Shown here: in pieces, positions 10,605 through 21,010 of the stretch | Layout: the number at the start of each line of letters is the position of its first letter | Position numbering within the stretch: the stretch's first letter is position 1 | NCBI GenBank assembly: GCA_037039925.1 | Contig: JAXRKP010001038.1 | Span: forward strand, 98,501 to 162,500 | Origin: Doris montereyensis | Taxonomy: Eukaryota; Mollusca; Gastropoda; Nudibranchia; Dorididae | DNA length: 64,000 nucleotides | Direction of reading: 5' to 3' | The notes under the pieces: generated by a model | What the model was told of the DNA's origin: nothing | Databases searched by the model: none | What the model saw: only the letters and a program-made list of their open reading frames with translations | Program-made: the position numbers and the translations under genes

Positions 10605-12536
10605 AAGCCTCCGATCAGCGGTTCTAAAGTGGGAGCAATAGGAAGACGGCTTGAAGTCCCGTTTGCCTGACCTAAGTCGTCACCCTATTATTACTGCCAC
10701 TTTAGCACGGATGTTTTCTGGTTCAACGTATCTCGTTCGCCATCGTCTTCTCCATCCAGTCGTCCGTCCGAGTTGCTTGTTGACTCTGCGTTATGCTTTA
10801 ATTTATGTTCTGACAATGGATATGATTCAACAAACACTCAAACACCTGGAGAGGGAAATGACTGACCTCCAGGGAGGTCCAGGAGAAGCAAAGACAAAAT
10901 TGAATGGCTGGAGAATTTACTGATATAATAGTAAATACATTTAAACAATCTCAAAGATCGGTGTCAGAGAGGATGCGTAGGATTCTTAGCAAAACAAAAG
11001 CCAAAAAGAGCAAATCTAGAATCTAGATCAGATTTCTGCCATCTGGAATCTACTAGATCTATATCTACATTAGAAGATCTAGATTAAGAATTTGGCATAA
11101 TCGCACTGTAGCACCGCCAGGCAGTATCGAACCTGAAAATAGTTAAACGATACTGTTCGCAGTGTATCCCGACTCACTGATAAAAGACCACGACCCACGT
11201 TCTCACTCTCGGACTCAGGCCAACTGACAGCTCCTCTCATTTCTCACAGGCCTCCGGTCAGCGGTGCTAAAATGGGAGTAATAGGAAGACGACTTGAAGC
11301 CGCTTGCCTGACCCAAGTCGTCACCCTATTATTACTCCCACATTAGCACCGCTGCAGTGTATTTTTCGCTTCATTTACTATGGTCAGCAGTGCTAAAGTG
11401 GGAGTAATAATAGGGCGACGACTGGAGAACACAGGTAAAAGTGAGAGGCCCTTTATAGCACGTCGCGCAAAGCTCCGTCGATCGAGGAGCATGAGAGAGT
11501 GATGTCATTATCAGGACCAAGCCTAGTATCTAGCATAAACTGGATTTGTAATCGTATTCGAGGTTAAATATTGCGGTGTTAAAGTGCCATGATCCCCTAT
11601 TGACACGTTCTCTATGTCTTCTATGATTTGATTGAGTCCACAATCAACTCCGGCTCTGCAGCAAGTGCCGCCAAAGACAGAAAGTGAAGGAAGTACAATA
11701 TTCTCCGCAATCACATCTTCGGCCTGATCACAGTGGAAACGTTCGCAGTCATCGGAAGGAGGCCCTGTCTTTATTTAAAGAAATCGGACGCCGTATAGGG
11801 AATGCAACCGGCGACATTCGTCAAACTGGTTTTCTGGTTCAACGTATCTCGCTCACGTATCGCCTTCTTCATCCACTCGTCCGTACGAGTTGCTTGTCGT
11901 TGACCCTGCAGTATGCCTTAATTTATGTTCTCACAATGGACATAATTCAAGAAACACTCAAACACCTGGAAAGGAAATGACTGAGTTCCAGGGAGGTCAG
12001 GAGGAGCAGAGACAAAATTGAATGGCTGGAGAATTTCTTGTTGTTGACTCTGCGCTTTGCTTTAATTTATGTTCTCACAATGAATATGATTCAACAAACA
12101 CTTAAACACCTTGAGAGGAAATCACTGAGCTCACTGGAAGTCAGGAGGAGCAGAGAAAAATTGAATGGCTGGAGAATTTACTGATATAATAATAAATATA
12201 TTTAAACAATCTCACAGATCGGTGTCAGAGAGGATGCGTAGGATTCTTAGCAAAACAAAAGCCAAAAAGAGCAAATCTAGAATCTAGGTCTATATATTGA
12301 TCTAGATCTAGACTTCTGCCATCTGAATCTACTAGATCTATATCTAGATTAGAAGATCTAGATTTAGAACTTGGCATAATCGCACTGTAGCACCGCCAGG
12401 CAGTATCGAACTTGAAAATAGTTAAATGATACTGTTCGCAGTGTATCCCGACTCACTGATAAAAGACCGCGACCACTCTCACTAGCCGACTCAGGCCAAC
12501 TGACCGCTTCTCTCATTTCTCACAGGTCTCCGGTAA

Positions 12537-12630
12537 GCGGTGCTAAAGTGGGAGTAATAGGAAGACGACTTGAAGCCCCGCTTGCCTGTCCCAAGTCGTC
12601 ACCCTATTATTACTCCCACTTTAGCACCGC
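12537..12630. repeat. Long inverted-repeat hairpin within the array unit (representative)
   Basis: The left arm GCGGTGCTAAAGTGGGAGTA...GACGACTTG (12537-12572) pairs with the right arm CAAGTCGTC...TACTCCCACTTTAGCACCGC (12592-12630) across a loop of about 20 nt. The pairing is interrupted only by a 3-nt indel and a G/T-type mismatch near the middle. The same structure occurs near 11258-11352, 13811-13908 and 15084-15180, and decayed at 51010-51080. A third, directly oriented arm follows about 35 bp downstream (12662-12706). It could be the end of a fold-back or MITE-like element, or a pre-miRNA-like transcript structure; the sequence alone does not decide. Confidence 0.8.
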
Positions 12631-15401
12631 TGCAGTGTATTTTTCGCTTCATTTACTATGGTCAGCGGTGCTATAGTGGGAGTAATAATAGAGGCGACGA
12701 CTGGAGAACAACACAAGTAAAAGTGAGAGGTCCTTCAAAGCACGTCATGCAAAGCTCTGTCGATCGAGGAGCATGAGAGAGGGATGTCATTATCAGGACC
12801 AAGCCTAGTATCTAACATAAACTGGATTTGTAATCGTATTCGAGGTTAAATATTGTGGTGTTAAAGTGCGATGATCCCCTATTTACACGTTCTCTACGTC
12901 TTCTATGATTTGATTGATTCCGCAATCGACCCCGGCTCCGCAGCAAGTGCGGTCAAAGACAGAAAGTGAAGAAAGTACAATGATCTCCGCAATCACATCT
13001 TCGTCCCGATCACAGTGGAAACATTCGCAGTCATCGGGAGGAGGCCCTGTCTTTATATAAAGAAATCGGACGCCGTATAGGGAATGCAACCGGCGACATT
13101 CGTCAAACTGGTTTTCTGGTTCAACGTATCTCGCTCACGTATCGCCTTCTTCATCCACTCGTCCGTACGAGTTGCTTGTCGTTGACCCTGCAGTATGCCT
13201 TAATTTATGTTCTCACAATGGATATAATTCAAGAAACACTCAAACACCTGGAAAGGGAAATGACTGAGTTCAGGAGGTCAGGAGGAGCAGAGACAAAATT
13301 GAATGGCTGGAGAATTTCTTGTTGTTGACTCTGTGCTATGCTTTAATTTATGTTCTCACAATGGATATGATTCAACAAACACCTTGAGAGGAAATGACTG
13401 AGCTCCAGGGAAGTCAGGAGGAGCAGAGACAAAATTGAATGGCTAGAGAATTTACTGATATAATAGTAAATACATTTAAACAATCTCACAGATCGGTGTC
13501 AGAGAGGATGCGTAGGATTCTTAGCAAAACAAAAGCCAAAAGGAGCAAATTTAGAATCTAGATCTATATATTGATCTAGATCTAGACTTCTGCCATCTGG
13601 AATCTACTAAATCTATATCTAGATTAGAAGATCTAGATTAAGAATTTGGCATAATCGTACTGTAGCACCGCCAGGCAGTATCGAATTTGAAAATAGTTAA
13701 ACGATACTGTTCGCAGTGTATCCCGACTCACTGATAAAAGACCGCAACCATGCTCTCACTGGCCGACTCAGGCCAACTGACAGCTCCTCTCATTTCTCAC
13801 AGGCCTCCGGTCAGCGGTGCTAAAGTGGGAGTAATAGGAAGACGACTTGAAGCCCCGCTTGCCTGACCCAAGTCGTCACCCTATTATTACTCACTTTAGC
13901 ACTGTTGCAGTGTATTTTTCGCTTCATTTACTATGGTCAGCAGTGCTAAAGTGGGAGTAATAAAAGGGTGACGACTGGAGAACAACACACGTAAAAGTGA
14001 GAGGCCCTTCATAGCACGTCGTGCAAAGCTCTGTCAATCAAGGAGCATGAGAGAGGGATATCCTTATCAGGACCAAGCCTAGTATCTAACATAAACTGGA
14101 ATTGTAATTGTATTCGAGGTTAAATATTGCGGTGTTAAAGTGCGATGATCCCCTATTGACACGTTCTCTATGTCTTCTATGATTTGATTGAGTCCGCAAT
14201 CGACCCGGCTCCGCAGCAAGTGCGGCCAAAGACAGAAAGTGAAGGAAGTACAATGATCTCCGCAATCACATCTTCGTCCCGATCACAGTGGAAACATTCG
14301 CAGTCATCGGAAGGAGGCCCTGTCTTTATTTAAAGAAATCGGACGCCGTATAGGGGAATGCAACCGGCGACATTCGTCAAACTGGTTTTCTGGTTCAACG
14401 TATCTCGCTCACGTATCGCCTTCTCCATCCACTCGTCCGTACGAGTTGCTTGTCGTTGACCCTGCAGTATGCATTAATTTATGTTCTCACAATGGATATA
14501 ATTCAAGAAACACTCAAACACCTGGAAAGGGAAATGACTGAGTTCCAGGGAGGTCAGGAGGAGCAGAGACAAAATTGAATGGCTGGAGAATTTCTTGTTG
14601 TTGACTCTGCTTTAATTTATGTTCTCACAATGGATATGATTCAACAAACACCTTGAGAGGGAAATGACTGAGCTCCAGGGAAGTCAGGAGGAGCAGAGAC
14701 AAAATTGAATGGCTGGCGAATTTACTGATATAAATAGTAAATACATTTAAACAATCTCAAAGATCGGTGTCAGAGAGGATGAATCGTAGGATTCTTAGCA
14801 AAACAAAAGCGAAAAAGAGCAAATCTAGAATCTAGATCTATATAATATATTGATCTAGATTTCTGTCATCTACTAGATCTATATCTAGATTAGAAGATCT
14901 AGATTTAGGATTTGGCATGATCGCACTTTAGCACCGCCAGGCAGTATTGAACTTGAAAATAGTTAAACGATACTGTTCGCAGTGTATCCCGACTCACTGA
15001 TAAAATACAGCGACCACGATCTCACCCGTCGACTCAGGCCAACTGACCGCTCCTCTCATTTCTAACACTCACAGGCCTCCGGTCAGCGGTGCTAAAGTGG
15101 GAGTAATAGGAAGACGACTTGAAGTCCCGCTTGCCTGACCCAAGTCGTCACTCCATTATTAATCCCATTTAAGCATGGCTGCGGTGTATTTTTCACTTCC
15201 TTTACTATGGTCAGCGGTGCTAAAGTGGGAGTAATAATAGGGTGACGACTGGAGAACAACAAACGTAAAAGTGAGAGAGGAATATCAGGACCAAGCCCCA
15301 GTATCTAGCATAAACTGGATTTGTAATCGTATCCGAGATTAAATATTACGGTGTTAAAGTGCGAATATCACTTATTAACAGGTTCTCTGCGTCTTCTATG
15401 A

Positions 15402-15655
15402 TTGATTGAGTCCGCAATCGACCCCGGCTCCTCAGCAAGTGCGGCCGAAGACATAAAACGAAGGAAGTACAATGATCTCCGCGATCACATCTTCGTCCCG
15501 ATCACAGTGGAAACGTTCGCAGTCATCGGCAAGGAGGCCCTGTCTTTATTTAAAGAAATCGCACGCCATATAGGGAATGCAACCGGCGACATTCGTCAAA
15601 TTGGTTTTCTGGTTCAACGTATTTCGCTCGCCATCGTTCACGGAACACCTTCTCC
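15402..15655 (+). pseudogene. Reverse-transcriptase C-terminal remnant in the array unit
   Basis: The best-preserved copy translates to MIESAIDPGSSASAAEDIKR, then RKYNDLRDHIFVPITVETFA, then LFKEIARHIGNATGDIRQIG and FLVQRISLAIVHGT. The order (A-A-x-x-K-x-x-K-Y, hydrophobic F-x-P-(I/V)-x-(V/I)-E-T, F-L/x-x-(L/I)-G-R-R-I-x-x-x-T-G-D, F-L-x-Q-R-(I/L)-S-(L/V)-A-(I/V)-x-R/H-G) is the C-terminal tail I know from LINE-type reverse-transcriptase proteins. The active site is not present anywhere in the array, so only this tail was amplified. Parallel copies lie at about 11640-11880, 12900-13150 and 14180-14420, each with its own frameshifts. Confidence 0.55.
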
Positions 15656-15705
15656 ATCAATCGTCCGTCCGAGTTGCTTGTTGTTGTTGTTGCTTTAATT
15701 TATGT

Positions 15706-17060
15706 TCTGACAATGGATAGGATTCAAGAAAAACTCAAACAGCCGGAGAGGAAATGACTGAGCTCCAGGGAGGTCAGGAGGAGCAGAGACAAAATTGAAT
15801 GGCTGGAGAATTTACTGAAATATATTTAAACAATCTCAAAGATCGGTGTCAGAGAGGATGCGTAGGATTCTTAGCAAAACAAAAGGAAAAAGAGCACATC
15901 TAGAATCTAGATCTATATATTGATCTAGATCTAGACTTCTGCCATCTGGAATCTACTAGATCTATATCTAGATTAGAAGATTTAGATTTAGAATTTGGCA
16001 TAATCAATGTTGTTGATCCTGCGCTATGCTTTAATTTATGTTCTCACAATGGACAGGATTCTAGAAAAACTTAAAGCTCCAGGTCCGGAGAGGGAAATGA
16101 ATGGCTAGAGAGCTCCAGAGGAAGATTCTTAGCAAACAAAAGAAAAAGAGCAAATCTAGAATCTAGATCTATATATTGATCTAGATCTAGACTTCTGATC
16201 TGGAATCTACTAGATCTATATCTAGATTAGAAATTTAGATTTAGAATTTAAACAAATCCTCTATGCTTTAATTTATGTTCTCACAATGGACAGGGAAAAC
16301 TTAAACACCCGGAGAGGAAATGACTGAGCTCCAGGAAGTCAGGAGGAGCAGAGACAAAATTGAAATGCTGAGAATTTACTAAAATATATTTAAACAATCT
16401 CAAAGATCGGTGTCAGAGAGGATGCAGGATTCTTAGCAAAACAAAGCGAAAAAGAGCAAATCTAGAATAGATCTATATATTGATCTAGATCTAGATCTAG
16501 ACTTCTGCCATCTGGAATCTACTAGATCTATATCTAGATTAGAAGATTTAGATTTAGAATTTGGCATAATCAATGTTGTTGATCCTGCGCTATGCTTTAA
16601 TTTATGTTCTCACAATGGACAGGATTCTAGAAAAACTTAAACACCCGGAGAGGGAAATGACTGAGCTCCAGGGAGGTCAGGAGGAGCAGAGACAAAGTTG
16701 AATGGCTGGAGAATTTACTGATATAACAATAAATATATTTAAACAATCGCAAAGATCGGTGTCAGAGAGGATGCGCAGGATTCTTAGCAAAACAAAAGCC
16801 AAAAAGAGCAAATCTAGAATCTAGATCTATATATTGATCTAGCTCTAGACTTCTGCCATCTGGAATCTACTAGATCTATATCGAGATTAGAAGATCTAGA
16901 TTTAGAATTTGGCATAATCGCACTGTAGCACCGCCAGGCCGTATCGAACTTGAAAATACATGTAGTTAAACGATACTGTTCGCAGTGTATCCCAACTCAC
17001 TGATATTAATAAAAGGCTGCGACCACGCTCTCACTCACCAACTCAGGCCAACTGGCCGCT
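15706..17060. repeat. Degenerate sub-repeats with CTAGAT-rich palindromes
   Basis: A shorter unit of roughly 240-350 bp starts with TGCTTTAATTTATGTTCTCACAATGGACAGG and ends in AAATCTAGAATCTAGATCTATATATTGATCTAGATCTAGACTTCTG...CTACTAGATCTATATCTAGATTAGAAG. It occurs at about 15706, 16020, 16260 and 16585. The CTAGAT/ATCTAG words are self-complementary and form clusters of overlapping palindromes (AGATCTAGATCT, TCTAGATCTAGA). An isolated GTAGCACCGCCAGG...TCGAACTTG terminal block closes the array at 16926-17000. Confidence 0.85.
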
Positions 17061-17084
17061 CCTCTCATTTCTCACACTCACCAG

Positions 17085-18335
17085 GCTGAAGTACAACTAC
17101 TATGAAAAATATTTATATGTTACCAGGTCAAATATGACTCATAATCATCCAACAACGCCAGAGACCTTCGCCCAGGAATATCAAGTGAAGCGACTTGCTC
17201 AACATGAAAGAGAAGCAGTGCAGGTATGCTGTGTTTACTGTCCAGCATTATATTGTATTTTACTCAAGTTGTTTTTTTCTTCAGGTGACGAAACCCGTGG
17301 AGCATTTCCTGTTTGACTGCCCTCTCTATGTGAACATTGTGACAGATGGCTACCCGAGAGCCCTAGCCTGCAGTCTTGCCTATGGGGAGACCTCGATCAG
17401 CTGAAGAGGGCGGCTGAATTCTACCTTACCGCCATCAGAGGCGATGACTAAATGTGATTTGCTCTGACGCCGCTAAGGGCCCTTAGGCCCAGCGGTCACC
17501 ATGGTTTCATAGAGAGAGAGAGGGTGGTAAAATTGTATGTGCTATAGTTAGGAGGGACATGGAGTTCATTAAGGGCTTTCAGCTGGTACAAATGTATCAG
17601 AATCGTAAATTTTTGGAGGTTGAGTCAGGTGACGGGAAAAATTATTTCACTAGGTATACCTCTATATAAAAGTAAATCTTTTAACTTTTAACCGTTAACC
17701 TTTAACTCCTATGAGTCACTGCTTTTAAGGTGCTGGAGCTGGATTGAATTCAGGTAATTTCTCAAGCCTGGAGTTGGATAAAAACTTAGACCAACTCGTA
17801 CATCCATGATAGTGAACACAGCAATATGAATGCAAGACAAGCTGCTTCTTGGTGATACGGATCAATGTTTTTAAGGCTATCCAAGACCTCACTATGGTGT
17901 TTCTCGCCAGTTATGGCAGAATAAGTTTTCCTCAAATTCAACCCCTGCTGTAATGTCTTCTACACAGGAACTTGTGGAATTAAATCCACAAAACGAAAAC
18001 CTAAGACGCATGGTGAACTCAAAATTCAACAAGTCATACACCTTGACGGAAATCCGACGGCTGAAACACCAATGTAAGTATTTGCTGAAAACTCTTTCTA
18101 TGCACTGCATCCTTGCAAAGTGTTCAGGCCATCTGATAAATAGAGCAATTTGTCAATAGTTTGAATTGTTTCGGTTTAAACGTGATCCTCTGTACTGTCT
18201 GTTCTTCTATGTAAAAATTTTTTCAAAGCTTTTGGTAATCTGCTTTTGAATTGATGATTTGCTATTCATTACCGCCAGTGTAGTAGTGATATAGCTGCTA
18301 TAAGTTTTGATCTCTATTATTTTGAATTTCATATG
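17085..18335. repeat. Direct duplication, copy A (with 19237-20482)
   Basis: From CTGAAGTACAACTACTATGAAAAATATTTATATG (17084) the sequence is nearly identical to that from 19238 onward for about 1.25 kb, at an offset of about 2.15 kb. Small indels and substitutions separate them (for example CCCAGGAATATCAAGTGAAGC versus CCAGGAATATCAAGTGGGC). The duplicated piece contains two MULE N-terminal exon relics and an embedded LINE 3' end. A piggyBac fragment lies between the copies. Confidence 0.9.
17285..17516 (+). pseudogene. LINE 3' end fragment (copy A)
   Basis: The read-through is VEHFLFDCPLY followed, after frameshifts, by YGDLDQLKRAAEFYLTAIRG and DD-stop. The E-x-V-E-H-F-L-x-D-C-P-x-Y block is the C-terminal CCHC-like region of LINE reverse transcriptases. 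The 3' UTR reads TGACGCCGCTAAGGGCCCTTAGGCCCAGCGGTCACC and ends in an AGAGAGAGAG run at 17513. Nearly the same fragment lies at 19431-19675. Only the last about 55 codons plus a 3' tail are present, typical of 5'-truncated LINE insertion. Confidence 0.65.
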
Positions 18336-18379
18336 AAAATGTTTGGATTGTGTGACAGTGCAACAGGTTACACGTACAA

Positions 18380-19021
18380 CCTTCTCGGATACTTCGGCAC
18401 AGAAAACTGCCTATGATCCAGAAAGCGACCCACACGGTATGAGTCAGCCATCAAAATATTTCAAACCCTCCTCAGTCCTCTCAGCAAGGGTCACCACATA
18501 TTTGCTGACCGTTACTACTCGACCAGAAAACCTCGTAGAATTCTTATTGCAGCGCTACTGTTACTACACTGGGACAGTTCAACAGACGGGGTTTCCCGAC
18601 GCAGGTGAAAACCCTACATCTAAGTCACCAAGAGAGGAACTATTTCTGAACGAATCGAAGGAAGCTCTGGTGATCACATGGCGGGACAAGAAGGCCAGAA
18701 AGCCATGCTTGGTTGTCTCAACCAGGCCAAAGCTGAAGACGTCAGGGTCCAAACAAGATCAGGCCCAGTGGACAAGCCGGCAGCCATTCATGAGTATAAC
18801 ATGTCCATGAATGGTTGCGATCTCAGTGATCAGCGCGTACAGTACTATGGCATGTTCCAGAGAAAGACCGTCAAGTGGTGGAAGAAGCTCTTCCACTGGA
18901 TATTTGAGATTGCGCAATCAAATGCGTACATCATGTACAACCTCACAAGACCTGCCGGGACAAGAGCGAAGGGCTTGCGGCATTTCAAGGACCAGTTATT
19001 TGAACAAATGACAATAATATA
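18380..19021 (+). pseudogene. piggyBac transposase relic, catalytic C-terminal part
   Basis: Frames join to give YDPESDPHGMS, then HHIFADRYYSTR (second catalytic Asp region, near 18498-18535), CYYTGTVQQTGFP, and after a frameshift KPAAIHEYNMSMNGCDLSDQ (18774-18833). RVQYYGMFQRKTVKWWKKLF (to about 18893) and SNAYIMYNLTRPAGTRAKGL follow. The M-x-G-x-D-x-x-D-Q...Y...K-W-W-x-K-x-F block with its third catalytic Asp is diagnostic for piggyBac (DDE_Tnp_1_7, PGBD4-like). It is 5'-truncated with at least two frameshifts. It sits between the two copies of the 17.1/19.2-kb duplication, so it may have inserted before or taken part in the duplication. Confidence 0.85.
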
Positions 19022-19430
19022 AGATAAGCTAAAGATTTCTCAGATATCTTTTCTTTCTTTCCAATCCTACAAAAAGAAAAAAAAAAAGAGCTTTTTTTCC
19101 ATCGGTCTAATTGACTCTAATTCTTCTTTCAGTTTCAGGTTCTTATTCAATTCTGTAATTTCGTCTGTAATTTCAACTCCTTGATACTTTTGTTTTTCAG
19201 ACGTTCTGCCACAGGATGGGGAGGCAATCCTTGTGCTGAAGTACAACTACTATGAAAAATATTTATATGTTACCAGGTCAAATATGACTCATAATCATCC
19301 AACAACGCCAGAGACCTTCGCCAGGAATATCAAGTGGGCGACTTGCTCAACATGAAGAGAAGCAGTGCAGGTATGCTGTGTTTACTGTCCAGCATTATAT
19401 TGTATTTTACTCAAGTTGTTTTTTTCTTCA

Positions 19431-19675
19431 GGTGACGAAACCGTGGAGCATTTCCTGTTTGACTGCCCTCTCTATACTCTATGTGAACATTGTGACAGAT
19501 GGCTACCCGAGAGCCCTAGCCTGCAGTCTTGCCTATGGGAGACCTCGATCAGCTGAAGAGGGAGCTGAATTCTACCTTACCGCCATCAGAGGCGATGACT
19601 AAAATGTGATTTTGCTCTGACGCCGCTAAGGGCCCTTAGGCCCAGCGGTCACCATGGTTTCATAGAGAGAGAGAG
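19431..19675 (+). pseudogene. LINE 3' end fragment (copy B)
   Basis: GDETVEHFLFDCPLY (19431-19475) is followed by frames covering SPSLQSCL and the FYLTAIRGDD-stop tail (19569-19601). The GCCGCTAAGGGCCCTTAGGCCCAGCGG tail and an AGAGAGAGAG end at 19675 follow. It differs from copy A by a TACTCT insertion and several single-base changes. It lies inside what should be an intron between the HNHP exon and the ELVELNP exon of the MULE relic. Confidence 0.65.
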
Positions 19676-20699
19676 GGTGGTAAAAATTGTATGCTATAGT
19701 TAGAGGGACATGGAGTCCATCAAGGGCTTTCAGCTGGTACAAATGTATCAGAATCGTAAATTTTGGAGGTTGAGTCAGGTGACGGGAAAAATTATTTCAC
19801 TAGATATACCTCTATATAAAAGTAAATCTTTTAACTTTTAACCGTTAACCTTTAACTCCTATGAGTCACTGCTTTTTTAAAGTGCTGGAGCTGGATTCGA
19901 ATTCAGATAATTTCTCAAGCCTGGAGTTGGATAAAACTTAGACCAACTCGTACATCCATGATAGTGAACACAGCAATATGAATGCAAGACAAGCTGCTTC
20001 TTGGTGATACGAATCAATGTTTTTAAGGCTATCCAAGACCTCAATATGGTGTTTTTTCTCTCAGTTTTGCAGAATCAGTTTTCCTCAAATTCAACCCCTG
20101 CTGTAATGTTTTCTACACAGGAACTTGTGGAATTAAATCCACAAAACGAAAACCTAAGACGCATGGTGAACTCAAATTCAACAAGTCATACACCTTGGCG
20201 GAAATCTGATGGCTGAAACACCAATGTAAGTATTTGCTGAAAACTCTTTCTATGCACTGCATCCTTGCAAAGTGTTAGCCATCTGATAAATAGAGCAATT
20301 TGTCAATAGTTTGAATTGTTTTCGGTTTAAACGTGATCCTCTGTACTGTCTGTTCTTCTATGTAAAAAATTTTTCAAAGCTTTTGGTAATCTGCGTTTGA
20401 ATTGATGATTTGCTATTCATTACCGCAAGTGTAGTAGTAGTAGTGATATAGCTGCTATAAGTTTTGAACTCTATTATTTTGATTACACTCTTTCAGTGCA
20501 GTCTGGTTGTGCCCATGATGGTGTCAGAGACCTACTTAACAATTTAGAAGAACTACAAGACCATGACCAGGTGGGAAGGTGGTGGTCTCGGACCTTGGCA
20601 ATGACAGCTTGGTGGATATAATTGCATTCTCACCTCATCAATGAAAAGCCTGTTCACAGGTTTCCAGAGGTCATTTATATGGATGGTAAGACAGTGCCC

Positions 20700-21010
20700 T
20701 TTTATTTCAGCCTTTTGCTTCTTTCTTTATGCCTTTCGTTTTTGATCTTCTTTCGGCCTTTCAAACTTTTTTTCAACATTTCAATTTTGTTTTCTTCTTT
20801 CAGTCTTGTCTTTAGCTCTTGTATTGCTCCACATCTCTGTCCTCAACCACCAACTTATACTTATTCACTTCCATCCTCCTTGTTTTGATACTCATCCTCA
20901 TCCCAGTGCACCTATTCTCTTCCTCCTCCTATTCCTCCTGCTCCTCATCCTAGTATTCGCACCCATCTTCCTTCTAGTTCTACTCCTACTCCCCTTGTAT
21001 TTAGATTGCA
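20700..21010. other. Pyrimidine-rich intron-like stretch
   Basis: T- and C-rich DNA dominated by TTCTTTC, CTTCCTCCTCC and similar words follows the FPEVIYMDG exon piece. The long reading frames it contains are low-complexity Leu/Phe/Ser and have no family likeness. Confidence 0.5.

Larger units (their letters stand above)
10605..17060. repeat. Higher-order tandem array, ~1.275-kb unit
   Basis: The landmark TC(C)GGTCAGCGGTGCTAAAGTGGGAGTAATAGGAAGACG occurs at about 10608, 11251, 12526, 13804 and 15077. Full-unit spacing is 1275, 1278 and 1273 bp; the first unit (about 643 bp) lacks the middle. Each unit runs in order: inverted-repeat hairpin, a third direct copy of the hairpin arm, TCGATCGAGGAGCATGAGAG, a reverse-transcriptase C-terminal remnant, two copies of a TTTATGTTCTCACAATGGATATGATTCAA segment, a CTAGAT-rich block, and GTAGCACCGCCAGGCAGTATCGAA...GTGTATCCCGACTCACTGATA. 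After about 15.7 kb the array degenerates into shorter sub-repeats. Detached pieces lie at 47535-48350 and 50350-51340. Confidence 0.9.

Noticed and set aside
16900..17100. Array end as a centromere or telomere boundary
   Set aside because: No telomeric repeat is present, and the array is only about 6.5 kb with detached pieces elsewhere; position on the chromosome cannot be inferred.
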